In this document: piece after piece, positions 1 to 9,499 of the stretch | How the letters are laid out: the number at the start of each line of letters is the position of its first letter | Position numbering within the stretch: the stretch's first letter is position 1 | Assembly (NCBI GenBank): GCA_003194525.1 | Contig: NBIV01000580.1 | Span: forward strand, 1-26,634 | Length of the DNA stretch: 26,634 bases | Direction: 5' to 3' | Origin: Gracilariopsis chorda | Taxonomy: Eukaryota; Rhodophyta; Florideophyceae; Gracilariales; Gracilariaceae | The notes under the pieces: generated by a model | Database searches by the model: none | What the model saw: the letters and a program-made list of their open reading frames with translations, nothing else | What the model was told of the DNA's origin: nothing | Program-made: the position numbers and the translations under genes

Positions 1-480
1 GGGGCGAACAGCGATGCCGGTAACAATATCTCTATACAGGGCGAAACACCAATGCAATTCGAATAATATGACTCCAGTGATGGGTCCCTTTAGATGTGCA
101 AGGGGGTTACATGTCCCGTGGTTCACGGCATTTTCCCTCCAAGGAGGAGTGGAGCACGCGCGCAAGCGGTAACAACTAGAGCCAGTTCCCCAGGTTGGGG
201 TCCCTTGTTGGGGAAGGTTTACTGGTGCGACGGCAGTGCGCCGTCGCACTAAGTACTAGCTTCCCAGAAATGGGTGTGAAATAATAAATAAAATCAACTA
301 AAATACTCCACATTTCGTGGCAACATCCACTACTGTGGCCAACCGCCAATTGACCCAAAACCGTGTCCCACCTGTCCATATCCACCACAGTGGGGCGTAG
401 TTCATATACACAATACACAACCGATAATATCGGGAAGCATTCAAGTACCAAGAATCCCTCCCTGAACGCGTTGCACTTCA
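1..480 (-). repeat. Partial LTR (element D), related to the LTR of element B
   Basis: Read on the minus strand this segment begins TGAAGTGCAA at 480, like the LTR start of element B (TGAAGTGCAAT at 12480), and shares with the B LTR the blocks around 28-50 (CTATACAGG then GCGAA), 200-220 (GTTGGGGAAG then TTTACT) and 275-300 (AATAATAAAT). An inverted repeat at 225-249 sits where the other LTRs carry one, next to a degenerate TATA position (about 250-256). No polypurine tract precedes the LTR start (481-500), so it is either a solo LTR or the 5' LTR of an element lying to the left. The left end is outside the window. The assignment rests on similarity by eye. Confidence 0.65.
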
Positions 481-2540
481 TACACGGAGAACGCGTTGAG
501 TTGAGGATGGCGCTGTTAAATGCGCAAAAGACAATCTTCTTCACCTTTTCTGGGTGAAGAGGGTTTCGTATGGACGTTCGAATGCATTTCTGAGCACTGA
601 AACTTCGCTCAACGGAGGAAGAAGACGGGTCACGCAAAGAAGACGCAATGCAAAGATGTGCAATAAACACTTTTTCTTCTGTATCCAGTACATGACTGGC
701 ATGTTTCCATATGCGAGAAGAATATGGCATCCACTCTCATCGTCTAGTTCAATGTTCCATTCCATTCGCGTAAAAGTAAACTCTTCGAAAAAATGCTGCG
801 TAGCACCATCCACTCCACCAGCGCTGGGGAGCTTCCGAGATGGTGGAAAAGCATCTGACAGTACAAACGTTCGCATATGGTTTACAATATGCAAATTATA
901 CTTCGACATGTCTTCACGAGCGCTACGAATTTCCATAGCGTATGCAACATAATGCAATGGTGCTATCAGCGAAATCCGTCACCCTGTGCCAGATAAGCGG
1001 TCTTCAAAGACCTGCAACAATTGTCCCTTTCTCTCCGGTGTAAAGAAAGATGTGGTAGGCAGTTCATACAGCTCTCGGCGGAGTTGAAGGGTGACTGGCA
1101 GCACCTCTGAAATGAAACTTTCTTCGTTGTCGAAGAATCTCAAGTACTGGCGCATAAATCTCAACGCGTGATATATATCTAGAAAACTATCATAAAGCGT
1201 GTCATCCCCAACCGAACTCTCGAAAAACATTCTTTTCTCATTGGTGCAACCCCCAAATAGATTTGTTGCAATGTCCTGGCAACCAACGAGTCTGCAGTAG
1301 ATAGTGTGGCCGCTTAAAACGTTTGTAGCATACGTTCTGAGCTGGCGAAACCTCGTAGTTGCCATCTTGACTGGCAGTACTGCAATTCATGGTGGAAGCG
1401 CTCGCGAATATGCATCAAGAGCCTTTGTTGTTGATTGGTACCCATTGTTTCGCAACGTTGCTTTATACTCTTCTCTCAATTTCTAAAACCTAAAATAAAG
1501 CTTTGTGCGGTTTTGCAGATCCGTAACCAGCGTTGATATCACATCCAAAACTTCTTTAATCCACTGCAAACTCCCGATATCCTGCATTAGCAAGTTTGCT
1601 AAATGAGTTTGATCATGGCAACTGATCATCCAATTGAAACGAGCTGCAAGCATTTCTTTTACAACTTCGCATGCGCTGGTTTACCGCTCGTCACACTGCA
1701 TATGCTTTTCATGTTTCCAAATTCCTTCATGGTGTCCGCCACAATATATGCATAGAATGAAGCATCGCAACGTGCCAAACCCGTATATATGGACGGCAGG
1801 AAGAAATTCTTTCTGATACGATTGACTGCGGTGATCGACAGCAGAACATTGACGACACTTGCTTGCTGTTCGTCTTTCCATACATCGAAATTAAAGTGCC
1901 AAACCTCTGTTACAAACCTGCAGTAATTGACCCCTTAACGCCGGTTACAAACCGCTAATAGTACGCATCTTAATTTTTGGAAGCCATTCGACTAGCGCTT
2001 GGAATGTTACCTTCATACAGGATTCAAGAGCTTCAGAAGAAGGTAGAGCTCCTTCTTACCTTCTTCTCTGCTGAGAATAGAGAAAGATAACATGTGGTTA
2101 ACAATATGTGAGGTTAAAAGTTCTCGGATTCTTAAACGATTCTCATATGAATCCAAACTGTCGTGCTAACTTCACCTAGCTGGTTCTTGTTCAATTTCTG
2201 TACCTTCTTTTGACGACTGTTTATGGCGCTGTTGGTCCTTCTTTGCAATGATTTGTTGGGGGTTTCCCGAACTCCATAAACCGTAGCAGAGCCTCCTAAT
2301 TTACGATAATGATCTGCATAATGATCATTCTCCGAAACCAAAAGCTCTTTGATTGGTTTAGCTGTGTTACTGCAATGTAACACATGCTTTTCCAGCTGGG
2401 GTGCATTCCTTGTCGACGCGTAAGAAAGATAATCGCAGGATTTGCAGAATACTGCATCCGAACACCACAACGGGAATAATCTGAAACGAACTTTTGCACG
2501 AAAGATTCCGTGATGCACCAAATTTTTGTTCGTCCTCTAC
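481..2540 (-). pseudogene. hAT-family transposase, decayed and truncated
   Basis: Pieces of one hAT transposase can be followed along the minus strand. A BED-type zinc finger lies at 2372-2446 (CKSC, then HVLHC). LLKLLNP, typical of the region after the BED finger, is near 2005-2030. A block at about 1655-1885 contains DVWKDEQ and FYAYIVADTMKEFG and corresponds to the start of the catalytic fold, but where the family has an Asp (TDN) the copy reads VTSGK. SCHDQTHLANLLMQDIG (about 1573-1623) is the conserved C-x-DH-x-NL region. TTRF and later residues lie at 979-1365. The C-terminal dimerisation motif VERSFSAQK is at about 590-613. In-frame stops at 1483-1485 and 1387-1389 and several frame changes show it cannot encode a full protein. 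Its 3' end is cut at 480 by LTR D. Terminal inverted repeats were not found. Confidence 0.85.
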
Positions 2541-3139
2541 GTCTTACAAAACTTTGAGAAGACGTTTCCAATGGAGGTACGTTTGCGCCTGAGGACATAG
2601 CGCGCACAAACAAGACGGTAACGTATGGGTTTCGGTGGCGAAGCGGAAAGAGCAAAACAAGAAACGTGTGATAGAGAGCGACTGAGAAAAAGAGATTGTA
2701 GGGAGAACTTGTGGCTTGAGTTGCATACAAGGTTTTGCAGAAGCAAAAGCTCGCGCTATAATCTACACCTGCGGGGCACTCGAGTTACATAAATATATTA
2801 TAATTAGCTTGAGTTGAATTTTACGCGCCCTTTTGTTGGCCGTTGTGTCAATAGCAGGTGTGATTTCGGCGCCTGTTTGCCAACCAAAAACCGTTGTCGA
2901 TGGATTCAATTTTGAACGTCGGTAAGTTGACTTTGGTCTCTTTACTGACCAAAATTGTATGAAGACTATGTCTTTTGAATATTCGTCGGGGCAGTGGCTC
3001 AAAGTGGGACACGCTTTACAACGACTGACTGTTTTCAAAGGATGTACTACAACCTTTGAAAAAAGTCACAGTGGCCGGGCATGTAACGACGTCACGGCAG
3101 AGACTCAAAAATTTATTGCGCAACCTAACCAATGGTTAG
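2541..3139. other. Unassigned spacer between two dead DNA transposons
   Basis: No convincing coding region is seen here; the short ORFs on both strands have no recognisable motifs. The stretch should contain the 5' end of the hAT element and the 3' end of the Harbinger element, but I could not place their terminal inverted repeats or target-site duplications. Confidence 0.5.
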
Positions 3140-4109
3140 ATCTCATTGTATTTTATGTTCTTGTAACAAATTCAAAGCCCGTTCAGTTCTCTTCTGTCTT
3201 GTTTTGTGACACTTTCAGATTTTTATCCTTGTCTTCTACTGGCTTATGAAGGCTGGGAACAAATATTAACAAAGTGTAGCACACACCGTCGAAAAGAAGA
3301 CATGTGTTTTTTTGTTTCTGGTCGACAGGGTACGAAACAATTGAAAGAAATGTTCCACTGGCAATCTTGCTCACCAATGACAACGATTGCAGCACATTGA
3401 TGTCATTGGCGCTATCTGAGGTTTGAAAAATGCGTGCCAGGTCCATTGTTTTGCATCTGCTATTGCCTTTAAACTCACACTTGGCTTTCTTTTTTTTCTC
3501 TGATAGAGCCCACGCCATGCAACAGGACAGTGCTTTCAAAGCCACTTCGAACGACCAATGCTTTCTATCAATCCTTGAAAATCATGTGATTGGCTACGTT
3601 TCAGATCTGTTGCAAGTGCCAAGTGTTTGGGCATCGTATATAATCGTCTCCAAATACTTTAATGATACCTCTACAGAACTGTTTCAAACACTGCTGTGCT
3701 GTGGACTCTGTTATTCGAACATACTTTTCAATAGTATCAGCTGCATATATATATTCAAGCATTCGTAAAGCCGCAGTTACTTTCTGTTCTGTGCTGAACC
3801 CCAAAATTCTTGTACAATTTTTCTTTCGTTAAACGTAGGTGTGTAAATCTCGCAGCTTGTGGCAAATATTGAAGAGGATATCGTGAGATTCTTAAACGGC
3901 GACAAAAATGGCTTTTTATGGTACATTGGGTTTGGAAGAAAATAGTCCGAATAAAGCTTTTGACCTCCGTTGAGGGTATTTTGGTCTACATTGGGTGCTT
4001 TCCTAGGCTTGGACCCTCCATGAGGGACTTTTTCATTGTCCGTATCAGAGCTGCTAAGCACATCTTCGAGAAACAAATCAAGAGCTTCATTTAGCTTGTA
4101 CTGTACTAC
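3140..4109 (-). pseudogene. PIF/Harbinger transposase, decayed, interrupted by element A
   Basis: Minus-strand fragments follow the order of a PIF/Harbinger DDE transposase. An N-terminal part (3780-4109) includes YSDYFLPNPMYHKKPF. At 3601-3800 comes EQKVTAALRMLEY followed by ESTAQQCLKQFCRGI, the characteristic helix-turn-helix-like region. At 3183-3545 lie SANDINVLQ, the segment with the second catalytic Asp, and CLLFDGVCYT, corresponding to the family's Y-x-LADGIYP. At 3144-3205 QKRTERALNLLQ keeps the Glu of the E-RA motif. The first catalytic Asp, expected in an S-L-D-C-M-H context, appears as SCCMAW and is lost. There are frameshifts near 3800, 3560 and 3200. The reading frame runs straight into the end of LTR A at 4109, so the N-terminus should lie beyond the right edge of the window. 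Confidence 0.85.
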
Positions 4110-5153
4110 TGAAGACGCCATTTTGGTGGCAAAAAGCAGCGCGGCGATTACAAGCCAAAATAAAACAAAAACAATAGCCTCTTCGTAGCAAAACAAGGAG
4201 CGCTAAGCCACCAAACAATGACCAACTGTGGGCCTTTCAAACCACTGGAGTAGACAAACGTAAACAACAACCGAATAACGGGACGAGTCAGAGCGATTCC
4301 AAGTCCAACACCTGCGATTAATCCACAATAAATCTCACGCTGAATGGCTTGATCAACGAATCCTTTTCTCGGTGAACACAGCAGCCCAAAACAAAGTATA
4401 AAAAATAAATATGAACGATCTAGAGGCACTTCTCCAGGATCAAACAGATAAAAACTTAAACAAAAAAGGAGAAAACCAAGGCCAAGAAACACCAAGATAT
4501 GGAGGGTTGTTGGTTGGAGGCCGGGACCACGGCCCGGCCAAAGGAAAGTAGTTGAAAGACCCCATCCCAAGGTTGCTACCCCTACGGACAGGACTGCTGA
4601 TGCTGGTTGAAGCCTGGGGTTTGGGGTTGAGCTTGGAGGTGTGGTGGCCGGAGTTGGAGCAGAAGCGAACTTCCGGCGCCTTTTATAGACAAAAAAACCC
4701 AGGAACTAACTCTAGCTAAGAGTAGTGCCATAACATGCCAGCTTGGAATTAGATTCTAATCAATCCTCTAGACTACACGCGCATACGCAGCGCATATAGT
4801 TTGCGTGTCTAGCCTACAGCGTAAGCATAATTTCTACTCATAACAATAGACATGATAGCTAGCTACGACCACAAACCACAACTCTTGACGTTGGAAGCCC
4901 TTTTTGTAGCCAACAATTGCACCAGCGGTAAGCAATAATATCATGCCCGACAGCAGTGAAGAGTTCCGTAAGATTTAATATAGAGTACAGAAGAACACTC
5001 CAGATTCAACTGGAGGGTTCTGTAGGCGTAGTCAATATTAATTAGTGGCAACAGGCAGTCCCTCCTTGCTGCCAAAAGCGACCCACCCATACACGTTGCA
5101 AAGTGTCTTCCGTAAACTTTACGTGTGCACGACACGCGTCGGAACGCACTTCA
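4110..5153 (-). repeat. 3' LTR of element A
   Basis: The 1044-bp LTR begins TGAAGTGCG at 5153 (minus strand), directly after a purine-rich tract, and ends GGCGTCTTCA at 4110, giving short inverted ends TGAAG/CTTCA. A TATA box (CTATAAAA, minus) lies at 4681-4688, so U3 is about 465 bp and R-U5 about 550 bp. A hairpin (4647-4677) follows the TATA box. Bases 4110-4454 are duplicated at 11238-11577 as the start of the interrupted 5' LTR. A 140-codon hydrophobic ORF at 4148-4570 lies inside the LTR and is most likely fortuitous. Confidence 0.9.
4681..4688 (-). promoter_or_regulatory. TATA box of LTR A
   Basis: CTATAAAA on the minus strand inside U3 of LTR A, in the orientation needed to transcribe element A. 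It is followed by an inverted repeat at 4647-4677. Confidence 0.7.
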
Positions 5154-5167
5154 CACTCCCCTCCTTA
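5154..5167 (-). promoter_or_regulatory. Polypurine tract of element A
   Basis: Minus strand TAAGGAGGGGAGTG immediately before the LTR start. It resembles the tracts of B (12481-12494) and C (26284-26296) and is the expected primer site for plus-strand DNA synthesis. The next 166 bp (5168-5333) up to the pol stop hold nothing else I can identify. Confidence 0.8.
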
Positions 5168-5333
5168 GCGGTCGCTTCCACGGGCGACCAAGAACCAATA
5201 GACTGACATCGACTGTGGGTTCTAGACAGGGCGAAAACTGAAGGTGAATGGTATGTCCATGCGGTTTTGATCTGGCTCATAGCTTAGCACAAACTGACGG
5301 CCACTCCTTAACTGCGCCAAGAATTCTGTAGTT

Positions 5334-8300
5334 TCACGCGAGTACGTCTTTTTCTGGCGGTAAGTGTCCGTACTGTCCCACGACAACATGATAGAGATAA
5401 GTTACGAACTCAACACCGACAACCTGTCCAATGGCGGTGTGAAGATGATCAATCAACGACAGAAGCGTCTGAAAGGTGTCCAGCCAGAGATAGGGTCCAT
5501 AAAGCTTGTAGATTGACAAACACAAATGCACAAGGTTCCACACAACCTTCTCACGAACATGCCCGGGTTCACCAAGCGGTGCAAGCCAGGCAGATATTGG
5601 TCTTCCAGCAACGAAAAGCATTTGCAGGTTATCATCTTGGTCGCAAAGGCCGTAGTTGACCATCATCGGTAAAACGATCGGGTTAGATCCCAAATCTACC
5701 ATATATTCCTCTTCCTCATGGTGAAGCACCATATTCACGCGCATGTTTTTCCTGTCTGTATCGGTACAGCACTTCCGACCATGTACGACGACGCAGGATG
5801 ATGAGTGAGGTTGGCGTGGGTTGTAAAGCATCAAGCGGTGTGCGTGAATTCCTTCCCGAGTGAAGTGGTTTCCTTCTGACATGAGTTCGTAGCGTGGGTG
5901 TTTAGCTTTGAATACACGGCAGGGTCCGTAATACTTTGCTCTGAACGCAGGCCATTTCACGTTTGAGTTCAGAGCCTTTCCACGCATCACCAACACCTGA
6001 TCCCCTACCCGAAACCTGTGTCCGTACTTCTTGTTATCTTCGCGGATTGGTTGCGATACAACTCGTTGAGCGCGGTGAGCTAACGCTGCCAAAACTTCCA
6101 CCCGACGATGAAGCGGAGTAAACACACGAAGCAAAGTGACCAGATCGGAGGGATGCATGCGTGGCATTGTTCCGTAAAGGAGTTCAAAGGGTGAATGCCC
6201 TTCTCTCATTTTGCGCCGTCTATATCCGTACAAAACGTTTGATATCGCTTCATCCCACTGCATATTTCCACTTGTGACAACCTTTGCCAATGAATGTTTA
6301 ATAGTGCCGACCATTCTCTCAGCACGCCCGTTCGACATAGGGGCGTATGCAAGAGTCGGTTTCCATTGGATCCCCTTGCTCTCAACGAACTCCTGCACCG
6401 CTTTTGCCATGAATGATGTGGCATTGTCCGATAAGATTACACGGGGAAAGCCAAAGGGGTCAATGATCTGGGTCCTGATAAAATCGAGCATCACCGCAGC
6501 CGTAGAGTTTGGGGTGGCCACGGCTATAGGCCAGCCATTCAGGTGCTCCACCCCAACGAGCATGAACTTGTTTCCGGCCATTGTGACCGGGAAAGGGCCA
6601 GCAAAATCTAAAGAAAATACATGAAATATTCCGGTCAACGGAAAACGCTGTCCGGCTTGGTAGGATGTCAGAGGCTTTGATAGTTGACATTCCTTGCAGC
6701 TTTTGACGTAATTCGATATTTTTGCAATGAGGCCAGGCCACCAGAATCGATCCTTGACAAATTTTCTCGTAGCCGCGAAGTCCCAATGTCCCATGTCGTC
6801 ATGAAACATCCTTAGCAATGGCTCACGCTCCTCAACGGATGGAACGGCATGCAAGCCATCAGGCGTTTTTCGAAACAATCTTCTTTCCCAGACAACAAAT
6901 TTTCCTGAGTTTCTCTTTACTGCAATCCTCAACTTGGTGTCGGGCTCTTCGAAAGGCATGCCGCTGATGTGGCGTGCAATGTTGGCGTAGTAGGGCTCCA
7001 GCCCATGAACGTACCCTGCATCCTGCACATTCAGCACCTCAACGGCCTGATCTGCGGCTTCTTCGCAGTCAGCATAACGTGAGAGGTAATCAGCAGCAGA
7101 GTTCCGAGCGCCAGGCCTGTACACGATGTCAAACTCGTATTCGGCAAAGAGGTCGAGCCAGCGAGCCAGGCGGCCGTGCACGTCTTTTTTCTTGGACGCA
7201 TAGCTCAGTGCTTGGTGATCAGTAACCAGCTGAAACCGAGCGGCTCCGAGTAGGTAAATACGAAACTTCTTCAGGGCGAAAACCACCGCCAGAGCTTCCT
7301 TTTCACATACGGAGTACCTCTTTTCGGCCTCGCTCATCGTCCTGCTAGCGAACTGAACGGGATGGAACATCCCATCTTCTTTCTTCTGTGACAGAATCGC
7401 GCCTACGGCAACAGATGAGGCATCCGTTTCGACGCGGAAAGGCGCTCTGAAGTCTGGGAACCTCAATACCCGCGGACTGGTGAGCTTTTCCTTAAGCGCC
7501 CGAAATGCCACGAGCATTTCATCCGTGAAGGTAAACTTCTTCTTTTTTGAGGTTACGGCATGTAGTACGCCTGCAATTCCCGAAAAATGGCGTATAAAGC
7601 ACCTGTAATACCCCGCGAGCCCGAGAAAACTTCTCAGCTCAGTCACCGTCCTCGGCTCCGGTGCCTTGAGTATGGCCTCTACCTTGGTCGGGTCCACTGA
7701 TACACCTTCTCTGTCCACGACGTGCCCTAACAATGAAATACTGGACTGCGCAAAGCTGCATTTAGCTATTTTCAGCTTAAGTCCGTGTATGGCGATCGTC
7801 TGTAGCACATTCGTGATATGCTGTATATGTTCCTCCAGTGTACGCGAGAAGATGACAAAATCGTCGATATAGACTCTGACATACTCATGCTCGTCTAGGA
7901 TGGTGTCCATCATTCTTTGGAACGTTGCTGGAGCATTCATAAGTCCGAAAGGCATTACCTCGAATTGAAAAGTTCCCTGTCGGCAGACGAATGTAGTCAT
8001 TTCCTTGCATTCTGGGGAAATGCGAATCTGCCAGTACCCCGAGAAAAGGTCCAGAGTCGTGAAGAAATAATTTCCTCTGAGGTCGTCGAAGATCTGTTCC
8101 ATATGGGGGAGTGGCCACCTATCCGCTTTCATTCTCTTATTCAGAGTACGATAGTCCACACAGAACCGCGGCTGGCCATCTTTCTTTGTGGCAATAACGA
8201 CTGGGAATGACCACGCCGAGCGGGCGGGGGTGATAATTCCTGCAGACAACATATTTTCCACTTCCTGCTTGACAACCTTGTCATGCATTGGTGGAAGACG

Positions 8301-9170
8301 GCGGACTGATGACGATATTGGCGCATCGTTGCTCAGCAAAACATCGTGCATGATAGGAACATCCGAGGGATGCAGGTCGTCCAGGGACCACGCTACTACT
8401 CTTAACTCTTGGAGAGCATCTGCAATCTCTCCTTGCACTGTTGCGCGGAGGTGGGTTAACCTGTCCAGGATGCGCCCATCATGCTCGAGGCCTTTCTCTT
8501 CCTTTCGTATCACTTCGGCGTACTCTGACTCAGGGTTATTCATGTCCTCTACCAGGAGATCAGGGAGCTCTTCTTTGCCACCTTCTTCAGCGGTAGCATC
8601 CGGGTCCGTATACACGAGTTCTTCCCCTTGATCCCCATTCTCGCCATCCCTCTCTGATACATCTGCCTCGAATGAAGAAGAGTTTGGCCCGCTCCCATCT
8701 TCACTGTTGTCGTGCATTCTTCTCCCGTCTCCTCGACTAGGGCCCCTATGAAGCGGTACAGGTACCGGCTCCTCCTGTGAGTCGGCATTGTATGTAAGCA
8801 CAGGTCCATTGTTTTCATCTCTTATTATGAAAAATCTTCCCCCGACTGGTAGCTCACTAGAATCAATCGGGAGTGGATCTCCGGGCTGCAGCGGTGGGAA
8901 GCGACGATATACCCGAATGTTCAGGCTCTCACTCGGCTGGTCGGGCCCAGAGTCCTGGAGTAAAACTGTTTCGTCTCTGATGGGGATGTATAACGTCGGG
9001 TCGGGAGGAACCGAATGACCCGAGGAGTCTGTGGAGTCGTCTTCCTCCACTGCATCCTCGTACCGCCTTTCACCTTCGCTCCCACCTTCCTCGTGAACGC
9101 TATGGCTCCCGACGTGATTAGTAAACCGATCACGGAAAACTACTTCTCCTTGTACCCTCTCATATCGCAT
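5334..9170 (-). CDS. pol: Element A pol polyprotein: RT, RNase H, integrase
   Basis: An uninterrupted 1278-codon frame. The N-terminal ~270 residues are acidic and unassigned; the frame continues upstream (acidic, to about 9500) except for one TAG at 9224-9226, so the ATG at 9170 may not be the real start. Reverse transcriptase covers about residues 290-470, with FCVDYRTLN, PFGLMNAPATFQRMM and a YIDD box (434-437) in place of the commoner YLDD. RNase H follows at about 575-700 (first Asp in VETDAS near 583; TDHQAL later). Integrase has an HHCC finger from His790 to CKEC, then a D,D35E core at Asp855, Asp915 and Glu951, and a GPY/F-like segment (YYGPCRV). About 165 residues after it match nothing I know and are not a chromodomain. 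All catalytic residues are present, although the gag-protease part of the same element is broken. Confidence 0.9.
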   Translation of the reverse strand: MRYERVQGEVVFRDRFTNHVGSHSVHEEGGSEGERRYEDAVEEDDSTDSSGHSVPPDPTLYIPIRDETVLLQDSGPDQPSESLNIRVYRRFPPLQPGDPLPIDSSELPVGGRFFIIRDENNGPVLTYNADSQEEPVPVPLHRGPSRGDGRRMHDNSEDGSGPNSSSFEADVSERDGENGDQGEELVYTDPDATAEEGGKEELPDLLVEDMNNPESEYAEVIRKEEKGLEHDGRILDRLTHLRATVQGEIADALQELRVVAWSLDDLHPSDVPIMHDVLLSNDAPISSSVRRLPPMHDKVVKQEVENMLSAGIITPARSAWSFPVVIATKKDGQPRFCVDYRTLNKRMKADRWPLPHMEQIFDDLRGNYFFTTLDLFSGYWQIRISPECKEMTTFVCRQGTFQFEVMPFGLMNAPATFQRMMDTILDEHEYVRVYIDDFVIFSRTLEEHIQHITNVLQTIAIHGLKLKIAKCSFAQSSISLLGHVVDREGVSVDPTKVEAILKAPEPRTVTELRSFLGLAGYYRCFIRHFSGIAGVLHAVTSKKKKFTFTDEMLVAFRALKEKLTSPRVLRFPDFRAPFRVETDASSVAVGAILSQKKEDGMFHPVQFASRTMSEAEKRYSVCEKEALAVVFALKKFRIYLLGAARFQLVTDHQALSYASKKKDVHGRLARWLDLFAEYEFDIVYRPGARNSAADYLSRYADCEEAADQAVEVLNVQDAGYVHGLEPYYANIARHISGMPFEEPDTKLRIAVKRNSGKFVVWERRLFRKTPDGLHAVPSVEEREPLLRMFHDDMGHWDFAATRKFVKDRFWWPGLIAKISNYVKSCKECQLSKPLTSYQAGQRFPLTGIFHVFSLDFAGPFPVTMAGNKFMLVGVEHLNGWPIAVATPNSTAAVMLDFIRTQIIDPFGFPRVILSDNATSFMAKAVQEFVESKGIQWKPTLAYAPMSNGRAERMVGTIKHSLAKVVTSGNMQWDEAISNVLYGYRRRKMREGHSPFELLYGTMPRMHPSDLVTLLRVFTPLHRRVEVLAALAHRAQRVVSQPIREDNKKYGHRFRVGDQVLVMRGKALNSNVKWPAFRAKYYGPCRVFKAKHPRYELMSEGNHFTREGIHAHRLMLYNPRQPHSSSCVVVHGRKCCTDTDRKNMRVNMVLHHEEEEYMVDLGSNPIVLPMMVNYGLCDQDDNLQMLFVAGRPISAWLAPLGEPGHVREKVVWNLVHLCLSIYKLYGPYLWLDTFQTLLSLIDHLHTAIGQVVGVEFVTYLYHVVVGQYGHLPPEKDVLA

Positions 9171-9499
9171 GTATCCCGGAACATCGTCTCCGTTGATAAG
9201 CGAAGGCGGATCTTGCTGGGCATCTCCCTAGGTATTGTCTGGCTCCATCTCAACGACCAGGACATTATGTACTCCGCCTCCTTCACTATCGGCCTCGTCT
9301 ATGTTGAGGTACTTGTTCTCTTCGTAACCGTCGGGGAAAGGAGAGGTGACATAGGTGCCATTGGCGAAGGCAGCGATTAGGCCCTCCTCGTCAGACTCCG
9401 ACTCTTCTGGAGCCGCATCCGAGTCTGAAGTAAAATCGTCGCTATCCGTGTCTGACCATGCGATGAGGTCTTCCAGGTCCGAGCGTTCGTAGTCGAGAC

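Noticed and set aside
2959..3768. Plus-strand ORFs over the Harbinger region
   Set aside because: They overlap minus-strand transposase motifs and have no recognisable content.
4148..4570. A 140-codon hydrophobic minus-strand ORF, partly repeated at 11442-11675, looking like a membrane protein
   Set aside because: It lies wholly within LTR A; the repeat is explained by the paired LTR and one-base indels break the frame in the second copy.
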